Shown: positions 7,813-16,586, numbered from the stretch's first letter. The stretch: DNA of 64,000 nucleotides from Anaerolineae bacterium (GCA_016931185.1 JAFGFI010000169.1:1-64000); one strand, 5' to 3'. The notes: generated from the letters alone by a model not told the origin. Made by a program: numbers and translations.

Positions 7813-8667
7813 ATGATAAACGTGGGTATGTTATCCTCACGCATCCGTGTGGAGGAGAAATTACTGATCCAAGACTTGGAAAAACGGAATGTCAATTTTG
7901 AGATCATTGATGATCGTGAGGTTATCCTTGAAATTCAGAAGAATGGGTGGGAATACGATGTCATCCTGGAACGATGCATCAACCACTCCCGCGCGCTATA
8001 CGCGCTATTATTGTTCCGTGATTGGGGTGTGCCTACTGTAAATACATACCAGGTCGCCGAGAATTGCGGTAATAAATTGCTCACGACCAGCGCGCTCGCG
8101 CGGGCCGGTATCCCTACCCCCCGGACAATGATCGCCTTTACGCCCCAGTCTGCCCTTCAAGCCATTGAGGAAATGGGCTATCCGGTTGTCCTCAAACCGG
8201 GCGTCGGATCTTGGGGACGGTTACTCTCGAAAATCAATGATCGTGAAGCCGCTGAAACGGTACTGGAACACAAGCAAGTCCTGGGATCCTACCACCATTC
8301 CATCTATTACATCCAGGAATACATTCATAAGCCGGGCCGGGATATCCGCGCCTTTGTCGTTGGGGATGAGACCATCTGTGCTATCTATCGCACTTCGGAG
8401 CACTGGATTACCAACACCGCGCGTGGTGGACAGGCAACGAACTGCCCGGTTACCCCGATCCTCAATGAGCTGTGCCTTAGCGCTGCCGCCGCCGTCGGCG
8501 GTGGTGTCGTTGCCCTCGACATTTTCGAAGATCCCGATCGAGGCTTGCTGGTCAACGAAATCAACTACACAATGGAATTTCGTAACAGCATCGACACCAC
8601 CGGCGTGAATATTCCTGCAAAAGTGATAGACTATACACTGGCTGTGGCAGCGCAAAAACGGTCGTAA
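7813..8667 (+). CDS. lysX: Alpha-aminoadipate-LysW ligase (ATP-grasp)
   Basis: Uses ATP to attach the amino group of alpha-aminoadipate to the C-terminal Glu of LysW, protecting it for later reduction and amination steps. The 284-residue protein has the RimK-like ATP-grasp layout: N-terminal domain, central [15 protein letters not shown] nucleotide loop and C-terminal [15 protein letters not shown] metal and substrate loop. Asn residues in that loop are characteristic of LysX. It directly follows lysW. The next enzymes (LysZ kinase, LysY reductase, LysJ transaminase) are not here, so the pathway genes are scattered in this genome. Confidence 0.93.
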   Translation: MINVGMLSSRIRVEEKLLIQDLEKRNVNFEIIDDREVILEIQKNGWEYDVILERCINHSRALYALLLFRDWGVPTVNTYQVAENCGNKLLTTSALARAGIPTPRTMIAFTPQSALQAIEEMGYPVVLKPGVGSWGRLLSKINDREAAETVLEHKQVLGSYHHSIYYIQEYIHKPGRDIRAFVVGDETICAIYRTSEHWITNTARGGQATNCPVTPILNELCLSAAAAVGGGVVALDIFEDPDRGLLVNEINYTMEFRNSIDTTGVNIPAKVIDYTLAVAAQKRS

Positions 8668-8701
8668 AACGTGAAACGTGGTGCGTGATACGCGAAACGT
8701 G

Positions 8702-8742
8702 AAACGTGAAACGTGATAGACGGTCTATCACGTTTCACGTTT
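8702..8742. repeat. Perfect palindrome built from acgtgaaacgtg repeat
   Basis: The 3' untranslated stretch after lysX (8668-8756) is made of repeated gaaacgtg units and ends in a 20-bp perfect inverted repeat (AAACGTGAAACGTGATAGAC and its complement) with almost no loop. It resembles the low-complexity intergenic repeats found elsewhere in the window and may also terminate or stabilise the lysX transcript. Confidence 0.75.
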
Positions 8743-8781
8743 TGCTGTCATAGATATTTGAGTTAATAGAATAAAAAAACA

Positions 8782-8813
8782 GGTGCATTGCACTTCAAAA
8801 AGTGCAACGCGCC
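8782..8813 (+). promoter_or_regulatory. Conserved 5' UTR hairpin upstream of the GNAT gene
   Basis: GGTGCATTGCACTT pairs with AAGTGCAACGCGCC across a CAAA loop. The hairpin ends 19 nt before the GTG start. A second copy of the same element, with an identical 14-nt right arm, precedes the zinc-ribbon gene on the minus strand at 44751-44782. Confidence 0.65.
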
Positions 8814-8832
8814 CATTTATGGAGGAGAAAAC

Positions 8833-9294
8833 GTGTCAATTGAAATCATAGATCATCTCACCATCAGGACATTCTGTCCCGAAGATGAACCCGCGGTAGT
8901 CGATCTTTGGCAGCGCTGCAAGTTGGTCGTGCCGTGGAATGATCCCCACAAGGACATTATGAGTAAGCTCGATTTTCAGCCCGATCTGTTCTTTGTAGGT
9001 GTATTGGATGGCGCCGTGGTCGCCACGATAATGGCCGGCTACGAAGGTCATCGCGGTTGGATCAACTACCTGGCAGTAGATCCCGCGCTGCGCCGTCAGG
9101 GCATCGGCAACAAGATAATGGTACATGCCGAGGCCATCTTGCGGGAACTAGGGTGTCCCAAAATCAACCTCCAGGTGCGAGAAACAAACCAGGATATTAT
9201 CGCGTTTTATGAAAGCTTGGGATTTGCCAACGATCACGTCATTAGTCTGGGAAAACGGTTACACTCAAATCAAGCCCCATCCCCTGATATTTAA
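8833..9294 (+). CDS. GNAT-family N-acetyltransferase, YpeA-like
   Basis: Predicted acetyl-CoA-dependent N-acetyltransferase of 153 residues. It matches the YpeA subgroup from memory: PWNDPHKDI near the N-terminus, [17 protein letters not shown], the acetyl-CoA loop RRQGIGNK and the closing [13 protein letters not shown]...FYESLGF. The GTG at 8833 is chosen because GGAGGAG lies just upstream; the in-frame ATG at 8788 sits inside the hairpin element. It lies between lysX and lysK on the same strand, but its substrate is unknown and it is not a standard LysW-pathway enzyme. Confidence 0.85.
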   Translation: MSIEIIDHLTIRTFCPEDEPAVVDLWQRCKLVVPWNDPHKDIMSKLDFQPDLFFVGVLDGAVVATIMAGYEGHRGWINYLAVDPALRRQGIGNKIMVHAEAILRELGCPKINLQVRETNQDIIAFYESLGFANDHVISLGKRLHSNQAPSPDI

Positions 9295-9307
9295 TTGGAG
9301 GCACTTT

Positions 9308-9898
9308 ATGTTTCATAACATCCCCCGACCTATTTTAGATCGAATGCATTACCTGGAGCAACAAGACACCCATGACCGGCAAGATGGTACACTCCGATTG
9401 CAACGATTGCGCCAAATTCCGCCAGGAACGGGCCAGTTTATCGCATTGCTGGCAGCTAACGCGCCCGCCGGCAACTACATCGAGATCGGCACCAGCGCGG
9501 GCTACTCCACGCTCTGGATCGCGCTGGCGTGCCAAGCATTAGGACGCACAATCACGACGTTCGAAATACTGGAAGAAAAAGTCACGTTGGCGCAAGAAAC
9601 CTTTCGCCTGACCGGAATGGAAAACACCATTACGCTCATCGCGGGAAATGCGCTGGATTACCTATCCCAGATACCCGGTATTGCGTTCTGTTTCCTAGAT
9701 GCCGAAAAAGAAATTTACAGCGATTGCTACGAAGCGGTTGTGCCTAACCTGGTCCCAGGTGGGCTGCTGATTGCCGACAATGCTATCAACCATCGCCCCA
9801 CTCTCGCGCCGATGTTGGATCGCGCGCTGGCCGATGAACGTGTAGATGCTATGATCGTCCCCCTGGGTAAAGGAGAACTGGTTTGCCGAAAAGTATAG
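9308..9898 (+). CDS. Class I SAM-dependent O-methyltransferase
   Basis: A 196-residue methyltransferase of the catechol/caffeoyl-CoA O-methyltransferase family. Motif I reads [14 protein letters not shown], and the metal-binding region shows [13 protein letters not shown] and LLIADNA, as in divalent-metal-dependent O-methyltransferases. The ATG at 9308 follows GGAGG. Its 3' end overlaps lysK by 16 nt, so it is part of the lysine transcript; the methyl acceptor is unknown. Homologues of this type beside LysW genes are not something I can confirm from memory. Confidence 0.82.
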   Translation: MFHNIPRPILDRMHYLEQQDTHDRQDGTLRLQRLRQIPPGTGQFIALLAANAPAGNYIEIGTSAGYSTLWIALACQALGRTITTFEILEEKVTLAQETFRLTGMENTITLIAGNALDYLSQIPGIAFCFLDAEKEIYSDCYEAVVPNLVPGGLLIADNAINHRPTLAPMLDRALADERVDAMIVPLGKGELVCRKV

Positions 9899-10947
9899 AA
9901 ACCTTTGATGACACACAAGCAGACGCGCTGTTGACGGGTCTTGTCGAGCAGTACAGCCCGTCACGAGAAGAACATCCGGCGGTGACGTACCTCATCACTC
10001 AGATGCAGAATCTCGGCTTCCACGCTTACATAGACGGCGCCGGCAATGCCATCGGGGAGTTGGGGAATGGTACGCGCACACTTTTGCTCCTGGGACACAT
10101 TGACACTGTACCAGGTTACATCCCCGTGCGGCGCGAGGGCAATTTGCTCTATGGTCGCGGTACGGTGGATGCCAAAGGGCCGTTGGCGACGTTTGTCGCG
10201 GCGGCGACACGTGCCGGAACGCAACCGGACAAACGTGTTATCGTGGTAGGTGCAGTGGAAGAAGAAGCCGCTACTTCGAAAGGCGCGCGGTTTCTGTTAG
10301 ATAAGCTCACCCCAGAGGCCGTTATCATTGGGGAACCCAGCAACTGGGACCGTGTCACCGTAGCGTACAAGGGGCGTCTCCTGTTGGAATATACACTCAC
10401 CCACGAGATTGCACACACTGCCGGACAGGAAATTAACGCCTGTGAGGCAGCTTTCGCATTTTGGCAGCACGTCATAGAGTACGCAGAAACGTTCAACGCA
10501 GAGCGTGCGGGGATGTTCACACAGTTGTCCCCTACACTACGGGCGATACGTTCCGAAGAAGATGGTTTTACACAAACCGCGGCCCTCAAACTCAGTTTCC
10601 GGTTACCAGAACAACTGGATGTTGAGACCTTACAAGTGACCCTACGCGCGTTAGCCGGAGATGCGCAACTCCACATCTCCGGGTATGAAGTCGCCTTCCG
10701 AGGTGATAAAACCACGCCACTGGCGCGGGCCTTCATCATGGCATTGAGCGAAGCGGGCGTGCGGCCTCAATTCAAAGTCAAAAGCGGCACCTCGGATATG
10801 AACGTGGTCGGTCCTGTGTGGGGACACTCCATCCTGGCGTATGGGCCGGGTGATTCAACATTGGATCATACCCCCCATGAACACATTGACCTGAATGAGT
10901 ATCATCGCGCAATAGAAGTGTTGAAGCGGGTAATAGAAGTATGGTAA
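9883..10947 (+). CDS. lysK: LysW-lysine hydrolase (M20 peptidase family)
   Basis: Releases lysine (or ornithine) from the LysW C-terminus in the last pathway step. The 354-residue M20 metallopeptidase shows [10 protein letters not shown] and [14 protein letters not shown] (metal ligands His and Asp), [13 protein letters not shown] (catalytic Glu pair) and [18 protein letters not shown]. The TTG start at 9883 is supported by AAAGGAG 7-8 nt upstream and by the lack of any other early start. An ArgE or DapE-type deacylase is the alternative, but the lysW-lysX context decides for LysK. Confidence 0.88.
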   Translation: MPKSIETFDDTQADALLTGLVEQYSPSREEHPAVTYLITQMQNLGFHAYIDGAGNAIGELGNGTRTLLLLGHIDTVPGYIPVRREGNLLYGRGTVDAKGPLATFVAAATRAGTQPDKRVIVVGAVEEEAATSKGARFLLDKLTPEAVIIGEPSNWDRVTVAYKGRLLLEYTLTHEIAHTAGQEINACEAAFAFWQHVIEYAETFNAERAGMFTQLSPTLRAIRSEEDGFTQTAALKLSFRLPEQLDVETLQVTLRALAGDAQLHISGYEVAFRGDKTTPLARAFIMALSEAGVRPQFKVKSGTSDMNVVGPVWGHSILAYGPGDSTLDHTPHEHIDLNEYHRAIEVLKRVIEVW

Positions 10948-11016
10948 CGTGTATGCGTTTAGGTTTGTGAGCAAACGGCGCCATCGACGGCGGCAAAGCG
11001 GCTAAAGCTGCAGGAA

Positions 11017-11067
11017 AGGTGTGTTTTTTCGCTGGCGGGCTACGCCCGCCAGCGAAAAAACACACCT
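11017..11067. terminator. Perfect 24-bp palindromic terminator
   Basis: A 24-bp arm at 11017-11040, containing GTTTTTTCGCTGGCGGGC, and its exact complement at 11044-11067 are separated by the 3-nt loop TAC. It follows lysK and would close the lysine operon. A second small hairpin (TTTCTGTC/GACAGAAA) follows at 11076-11101. No gene is seen in 10948-11222. Confidence 0.85.
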
Positions 11068-11222
11068 AAGCACACTTTCTGTCTGGAGTATGTGACAGAA
11101 AACGGTAATCGCTCACAAAATTAAACGGTTACGGAATTTTAAAGGAATTTCTCATTAACCGGTGGTTCCCCAGTGGTTAGATGAAAATTGAATTCGTAAT
11201 TCGCTATTTTCAAGGGAGTATT

Positions 11223-12437
11223 ATGAAACAACTCTGGAAAAGACTTAAATTTGACACGACGATCTGGAGCAGTAATTTGATTATGTTGGCTTGTGCTGCA
11301 TTTATGAATAATTTTGGTACAGGATTATTAGACGGGGCGCGGGCCAATTTCTTTATAGACACCCTCGGGCTGAGTGGCAATCAGGTTTTGTGGCTAGAAG
11401 GCATCCGTGAGATTCCCGGTCTGGCATTGATATTTATCGCTGCCCTGACGATGCGTATGCCCCTCTCCCGCCGCGCAGGAGTATCTGTATTGCTGACGGG
11501 TATCGGCTACGGGCTATATGCTACCATCCACTCGTACAGCGCACTGCTAGTCGTTGCCGTTATCGCCAGTCTAGGGATGCACATGTGGATGCCACTGCAC
11601 AATTCTCTAGCAATGAACTTGAGTACCAGGGATACAACCGGGCGTGTAATGGGCGCGCTGGCGGCTGTAGGGTCACTGGCAGGGATTACGGGGATGGGTG
11701 TGTTGGCCCTGGTTTCCCGCATTTCAGCGGCAACACCTATTCCTCTGGGAATGTACTATATCGTAGGTGGAAGTTTAATCTTCCTGGCAGGCTTTCTCTA
11801 TTTTAGACTCCCGATCACCATTGGCGCAACCGAAGCCGAACCACCGCGCATGTTGCTCAAACGGAATTACTGGTTGTACTATGTCCTGACGTTCTTCGAA
11901 GGCTCGCGCAAACAGGTACTGCATACTTTCGGCACACTTGTGCTGGTGGACAAGTTCGGCCTGGAAGTCTGGCATATCAGCCTGCTACTGTTGATCAGCG
12001 GGATAGTCAACATGATCGGGTCACCGGCGATGGGCCGTTTGATTGACCGTTATGGCGAGCGCGCGATGCTCTCCTCAAGCTACATCGTACTCGTATTATG
12101 CTGTCTCGGCTTTGCCACGATACACACGGTATGGATTCTGATTCTATTGCTCATCCTGATCAAACTGGTTGTCACATTGGGGATGGCGCTATCTACTTAC
12201 GTCTACCGCACTGCCCCTCCAGAAGAACTAACCCCCACCCTTTCAGCAGGCATCAGTATCAACCACATTACTTCGGTGGCCATGCCCCTGATCGCGGGAA
12301 TGTTGCTTCCTATCATCGGCTATGAAGGGATTTTCCTGGGCACAGGTGGACTGATCTTGCTCTCGGTGCCGTTCACATTAGTTATGCGTGGAAAGGTGAA
12401 CATAGTATCACAGACTCAAGTGGTAGGGGCACAATAA
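11223..12437 (+). CDS. MFS transporter, 12 membrane segments predicted
   Basis: A 404-residue polytopic membrane protein of the major facilitator superfamily. Alternating hydrophobic stretches, the central cytoplasmic loop near residues 185-215 (RLPITIGATEAEPPRML) and the second-half signature GRLIDRYGERAML (motif A) support the call. ATG at 11223 follows AAGGGAG; the longer in-frame start at 11181 adds residues encoded by repeat-like AT-rich DNA and is less likely. It stands alone between two palindromic elements. Substrate cannot be inferred. Confidence 0.85.
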   Translation: MKQLWKRLKFDTTIWSSNLIMLACAAFMNNFGTGLLDGARANFFIDTLGLSGNQVLWLEGIREIPGLALIFIAALTMRMPLSRRAGVSVLLTGIGYGLYATIHSYSALLVVAVIASLGMHMWMPLHNSLAMNLSTRDTTGRVMGALAAVGSLAGITGMGVLALVSRISAATPIPLGMYYIVGGSLIFLAGFLYFRLPITIGATEAEPPRMLLKRNYWLYYVLTFFEGSRKQVLHTFGTLVLVDKFGLEVWHISLLLLISGIVNMIGSPAMGRLIDRYGERAMLSSSYIVLVLCCLGFATIHTVWILILLLILIKLVVTLGMALSTYVYRTAPPEELTPTLSAGISINHITSVAMPLIAGMLLPIIGYEGIFLGTGGLILLSVPFTLVMRGKVNIVSQTQVVGAQ

Positions 12438-12448
12438 GTAACAAAAGC

Positions 12449-12555
12449 AACTGTTCAGGTGGAACGCACTTTTGCGCTGAAAAATAACGGAATCGATCAC
12501 TACAACGGGCTTGATTTAACGCAAGTGCAGTGCGTCCCACCTGAGCCGAACAGTT
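12449..12555. repeat. Inverted-repeat element A (about 107 nt)
   Basis: Successive paired blocks AACTGTTC/GAACAGTT, AGGTGG/CCACCT and ACGCACT/AGTGCGT form one long interrupted hairpin, with a GAGCC bulge on the right side. It occupies the convergent MFS-serpin gap and may end the MFS transcript. It is similar in size to elements at 2272, 15056 and 26807. Confidence 0.65.
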
Positions 12556-12565
12556 ACAACGTATG

Positions 12566-12588
12566 AAAAACCGGAGATCTCCCGGGGC
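12566..12588 (-). terminator. Terminator of the serpin gene
   Basis: On the minus strand CCGGGAGATCTCCGG, a self-complementary stem, is followed by TTTTT. It lies about 10 nt beyond the serpin stop codon. Confidence 0.6.
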
Positions 12589-12596
12589 TTTTATGC

Positions 12597-13907
12597 TTAT
12601 GGATTTACAACACGTCCCACGAATAGAATTGCCCCGGTCTGCATATCGCGGATCAAGAAAAGAAAAGGATGGTCCACGCGCACTTCGAGGGGCGGCTCAG
12701 ATGCGGCCATCTTCGCCTCCATAACTACGGCGGTCGCAGCCGCGGCCTCGGTACCGGCCTCATCCACATCTACGAAAGACTTATGTATTACATCACTGAT
12801 AAACAACTCGTGCGTCCCATCCATCCCGGAGAAATCGGCTGCCGCTCCAAATGCCACCGGCATTCCCAACTCTGACAAAGCCTTAACCAGACTAAATTCC
12901 GATTCCATTTTAAATTTAGGCAAGGTCAGCGCAATTTCCTGATAGTTCAACGACTGCATTAGAGATGCAACCTGCGCAGCGTCCAATGATCTCTCATAAG
13001 CCTCAAACTGTCCAATCTCCGGCAGCAAAATCACCATCGAAAGTTCATGGCCATCGTAGGGTAATTCAACAACTTGCAGACCTGCTTGTTCTGCATACCC
13101 CAGGGAAGTCTGCTGCCACATCAACGGGACTGTGACCTCACTACCATCCAATAACGTAAATGCACCATCCTGGGTTTGGGTTTCTTCAAAACTCTTAGCC
13201 CACGCGGCATTGAAGTAAATCGCATTGGTCAGCACCAATCGCGTGAGAGTATTCAGTGCACCCTGCGGTATCAAATCCTTGATACGTCCTTCGGTCTGCT
13301 CACTAACCCAATCGTTAATCATCACCCGCGTGGCTTCCGTTGCTTCGATAAAATCCACGATCCGCAAGCCTGCACCGTAATTCTCCGCCAGCACATCCAG
13401 GAATTCCGGCAGGAAAGTATAGTTAGCCTGCCCCCAGATCGCGTTGACAATGTGTAAGCGGAACCCTTCACCATCTTTGCCCTGTGCCCCCTCGCCACGC
13501 TGCGCCAACGCAAGGTCAAGTCCATTGAAAGCCGGATGCAGTTGCTCCTGTGCCAGCGTAAAATGCAGCGCGTTTCCCATCTGCGTTTCCGTCTCCCCCC
13601 GCGCGCCGGCATACGTCATGGCCAATGCCTGCGAAATACTGTAGGGCGAGTAGAAGAAATTACCTTCCGTTTCTCCCGCGAGAAAACGATAAAGATCGAA
13701 CGCAAATGCACTATTCCCGGCAACCAACGCGTCCATATCCGACGTGGGCACTTCAGGTGCAGACTTCCGCTCCTTATCCGATTGCACCACCGATCCTACT
13801 CCGGGCGCTTTACCACCGGAAGGATTCTCCTTTGCCGGGCCATTACAGCCCATGGTTACCCCTAACATCGCCACGATCAACAAAATACGCCAAAGCTTAC
13901 CTTTCAT
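12597..13907 (-). CDS. Lipoprotein serpin (serine protease inhibitor, I4 family)
   Basis: A 436-residue serpin with a lipoprotein signal (LLIVAMLGVTMGC, lipobox Cys at 21) and a Ser/Pro/Lys-rich linker, so it is predicted to be anchored outside the membrane. The inhibitory hinge GTEAAAATAVV fits the consensus for serpins that trap proteases, and the C-terminus HPFLFLIRDMQTGAILFVGRV is the family signature. The reactive loop (EAKMAASEPP) is about four residues longer than in antitrypsin; counting from the hinge puts Lys at P1, which would suit trypsin-like enzymes. AAGGAGG precedes the ATG, and a TATAAT box lies at 13976-13981 on the minus strand. No protease gene is adjacent. Confidence 0.93.
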   Translation of the reverse strand: MKGKLWRILLIVAMLGVTMGCNGPAKENPSGGKAPGVGSVVQSDKERKSAPEVPTSDMDALVAGNSAFAFDLYRFLAGETEGNFFYSPYSISQALAMTYAGARGETETQMGNALHFTLAQEQLHPAFNGLDLALAQRGEGAQGKDGEGFRLHIVNAIWGQANYTFLPEFLDVLAENYGAGLRIVDFIEATEATRVMINDWVSEQTEGRIKDLIPQGALNTLTRLVLTNAIYFNAAWAKSFEETQTQDGAFTLLDGSEVTVPLMWQQTSLGYAEQAGLQVVELPYDGHELSMVILLPEIGQFEAYERSLDAAQVASLMQSLNYQEIALTLPKFKMESEFSLVKALSELGMPVAFGAAADFSGMDGTHELFISDVIHKSFVDVDEAGTEAAAATAVVMEAKMAASEPPLEVRVDHPFLFLIRDMQTGAILFVGRVVNP

Positions 13908-14037
13908 TTCACGAACCTCCTTAAAATTGACATCTTTCTAATTCATAGACGCTGCCATATACAAAGAAGTTCCATATTATAGAGAATGTCTACAATGGGA
14001 TCATACGCGGAATAACTAGCTCCATGATTCACCCAAG

Positions 14038-14062
14038 AAGCCCCCGGTTAAACCGGGGGCTT
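14038..14062. terminator. Terminator hairpin downstream of the PHP gene
   Basis: AAGCCCCCGGT and ACCGGGGGCTT flank a 3-nt loop. It lies about 40 nt beyond the PHP gene stop on the minus strand, with a short T-rich tail. Confidence 0.7.
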
Positions 14063-14100
14063 TTAGGATCAGGAAATATTCGCTAGATTATACGAAAACT

Positions 14101-14928
14101 TTACGACAAAAACTGCATTAGCGGCCCTAATCGCAATTGTGCCGTATCCACTACCGGCACACCTAACTTCCGGCCCACGAAGCCCCCATGATAGTCAGAG
14201 CCACCTGTGACCAATAAGTTATGACGCTCGCACCAGTCCACACAACACGCGGTGGTCATTTCGTCATGGTATTGAGAATAGCACTCTACACCCGCAACAT
14301 CAAACCCCAGCAACATATCCAGTGTGGCCTCGGTCACACCACCCGCGTATCTCAAGCTCGCGCCGGGATGCGCCAGCACCGGCACTCCCCCCGCCGCACG
14401 GATTGCGCGCGCTGCCTCGGCCGGATGCACAAACGCCGGCCATTGATGATTCACCTTCGAGCGCACGTTATCAAAAAAGTCACGTGGGCTGGAACAGACA
14501 CCCTTATCCAACAAGTAGTTGTATGACTTGAATCCCCCACGCGTGGGGTCGTGAGTATAGGCCAGATATTCCTCATAATCTATCGGATACCCTAAAGCAA
14601 TGAGTTGGCGAATTTCTTCATCGTCGGATGCGCGCCATTTGCGCGTGTTTTCCGTAAGCAACGCCACCAAAGGAACGTCAGTATCATCAATCCCATAACC
14701 CAAGATATGAAATATATGTCCATCGACCAATGTAGAAATCTCAACCGCCGGGATGAAGGCCAGTCCGGATTCGCGGGCCAGTTCACCTGCTACTCCCACA
14801 CTGTCCACCGTATCATGGTCGGCCACTGCGAACCCCTTAATTCCCTCAGCATGGCACCCTGCCACCACCCGTTCCGGCGTCCAACACCCGTCAGACGCGA
14901 CGGTATGAATATGTAAATCAACCCGCAT
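14101..14928 (-). CDS. PHP-domain phosphoesterase (RNase AM / YciV-TrpH-like)
   Basis: A 275-residue PHP metal-dependent phosphoesterase. Seen are the N-terminal VDLHIHTVASDG (two metal-binding His), AVADHDTVD, a central VEIST, VLAHPGA and the C-terminal TGGSDYHG, in the order expected for the trinuclear site. Relatives include 5'-3' exoribonuclease RNase AM and nucleoside bisphosphate phosphatases, so the substrate is a short oligonucleotide or a 3',5'-bisphosphate; which one cannot be decided here. The gene is monocistronic, divergent from the methyltransferase fusion, and ends at a GC-rich terminator. Confidence 0.85.
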   Translation of the reverse strand: MRVDLHIHTVASDGCWTPERVVAGCHAEGIKGFAVADHDTVDSVGVAGELARESGLAFIPAVEISTLVDGHIFHILGYGIDDTDVPLVALLTENTRKWRASDDEEIRQLIALGYPIDYEEYLAYTHDPTRGGFKSYNYLLDKGVCSSPRDFFDNVRSKVNHQWPAFVHPAEAARAIRAAGGVPVLAHPGASLRYAGGVTEATLDMLLGFDVAGVECYSQYHDEMTTACCVDWCERHNLLVTGGSDYHGGFVGRKLGVPVVDTAQLRLGPLMQFLS

Positions 14929-15055
14929 ACGTATTATATCCTCCTATTGTTGAAGGTTGTATTTCAAACTTTAAGTTAAAATAACGCAAACCCATTGATT
15001 GTAGCGCGGTTCATTGGTGTGGCAAGCTGAAAAGGAGGAGCAGACAGATTTTTGA

Positions 15056-15152
15056 ACCTTCCCGGAAGCTACCAACATATCATGTCGTCCAAACACGTAG
15101 TCATGCTGCAAATTTTCGGGTTGACTAGGCCACTAATAGCTTCCGGGAAGGT
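15056..15152. repeat. Inverted-repeat element C (97 nt)
   Basis: A perfect 16-bp inverted repeat, ACCTTCCCGGAAGCTA and its complement, encloses 65 nt. It stands in the divergent region between the PHP gene and the methyltransferase fusion (14929-15263), which otherwise shows no gene. A degenerate GCACTTTCC-type hairpin follows at 15186-15208. Confidence 0.7.
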
Positions 15153-15263
15153 GAACACCATCCAAATGCGATAGCCCTGATGTAGTCGCACTTTCCATAA
15201 GTTTGCGATATGGTAAAATTCAACAATAGAATTAATTCTTTCGTAATGTTAATAAGTACACTT

Positions 15264-16568
15264 ATGTCCAACGAACAAGAAGCCATCCAAGCCCTTTATG
15301 CACAAGATACTCTCCGCGAGTGGGAGCGTATGGAGCGTCATTCCACGGAGTTCGCGGTGACGTTGCGCGCGTTGGCGGAATATCTACCCCCGGCTCCTGC
15401 GCGCGTGTTAGATTGTGGCGGGGGACCAGGCCGCTACGCGATAGAGTTGACCCGGCGCGGATATGCGGTGACGCTCTTCGATCTCACGCCGGAGTTGCTC
15501 GCGTTGGCGGAGAAAAAAGCCGTCGAGGCAGGTATCGCGCTGGCAGGATATGAGCAAGGGACAGCAACCGACCTCTCGCGCTTCCCCGATGCCAGTTTTG
15601 ACGCAGTATTGGTGATGGGTCCACTCTACCATCTGCTGGAAGCTGCGGACCGGCGGCAGGTGGCGGCAGAAGCCTATCGTGTGGTTAGGCCAGGTGGCAT
15701 CGTGGCATTGGCCTTTATCACGCGCTACGCCGGACATCACGATGCATTGGCTCGCTATCCCCACCGCGCGCTGGAACAGGTCGAGACGTATACGAAAATT
15801 TTGGAAACAGGGCAACTTCTTCCTGAAGAAGATAGGATCGGCTTTGTAGCTTACTTCACCCATCCCACCGAAGTGGATCCCTTATGCCGAGAAGCCGGTT
15901 TTAAAATCCTTACCACGTTGGGCGTGGAAGGACTGGCGAGTATGCACGAAGCAGGGTTGAGCGCGCTGGATGCCGAGGGGCAACAGTTCTGGCTCGACTT
16001 TAACTATCGCGTGGCAGCGGATCCGAGTATCCACGGCGCGGTGGAACACCTGCTGGCTATCTGCCGTAAACCTCGCTGGCGCGCCGTACTCAGGGAAATC
16101 GCGCAGCAGCTTAATGCGGAAGACCTGGATTATAGGGGAGTCGGAGGCACTGCACTCGCGCTGCGGGGACTCAATGTGCCGGTCAACGATATTGATCTGG
16201 AGATGCCGGTAGAAGCCGTCTACCGCTTCCAAGAGCTGTTCACCTCCTACACGGCAGACCCTATCGCGCGGCGAGAGAACGAAAATGTATACTCTCACAT
16301 AGGTCGTTTTGATTTTGATGGCCTCAAGGTCGAAGTTATGGCCGATCTCCACTGGCGGCGGGGGGAGCGATGGCTGGCCTCATTCCTCTCGACTGAGGCC
16401 ACAGTTGACCTCGATGGTATCCCTGTCCGGGTACTAGCGCTGGAAGAAGAAGCCCTGGCTTACTTGCGCCGGGGGCGATTGGATCGCGCCGCACTCTGCT
16501 TGCCGCAGTGTGACACACCCCGTTTCCTCGCGCTATTACAGGCCGCAATTCAGGCGGGGAACATTTAA
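15264..16568 (+). CDS. SAM methyltransferase fused to a nucleotidyltransferase domain
   Basis: A two-domain protein of 434 residues. Residues about 30-245 are a class I methyltransferase: ARVLDCGGGPGRYAIELTRR (motif I), FDLTPELLALAE, and DASFDAVLVMGPLYHL (motif IV). Residues about 280-430 look like a nucleotidyltransferase of the lincosamide/AbiEii type, with GVGGTALALRGL, then VNDIDLEM (paired acidic metal ligands) and a third acid in VEVMADL. The start is uncertain: ATG 15264 gives the N-terminus normal for the methyltransferase, while 15246 and 15210 are in frame; none has a strong ribosome site. It is followed 18 nt later by a P-loop kinase, so three group-transfer activities lie in one unit. 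Substrates are unknown; small-molecule or RNA modification are both possible. Confidence 0.8.
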   Translation: MSNEQEAIQALYAQDTLREWERMERHSTEFAVTLRALAEYLPPAPARVLDCGGGPGRYAIELTRRGYAVTLFDLTPELLALAEKKAVEAGIALAGYEQGTATDLSRFPDASFDAVLVMGPLYHLLEAADRRQVAAEAYRVVRPGGIVALAFITRYAGHHDALARYPHRALEQVETYTKILETGQLLPEEDRIGFVAYFTHPTEVDPLCREAGFKILTTLGVEGLASMHEAGLSALDAEGQQFWLDFNYRVAADPSIHGAVEHLLAICRKPRWRAVLREIAQQLNAEDLDYRGVGGTALALRGLNVPVNDIDLEMPVEAVYRFQELFTSYTADPIARRENENVYSHIGRFDFDGLKVEVMADLHWRRGERWLASFLSTEATVDLDGIPVRVLALEEEALAYLRRGRLDRAALCLPQCDTPRFLALLQAAIQAGNI

Positions 16569-16586
16569 AAACACGGGGAAGTCACA

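Noticed and set aside
8668..8756. CRISPR array
   Set aside because: The repeats are short (about 8 bp), directly abutting and degenerate, with no spacers and no cas genes in the window.
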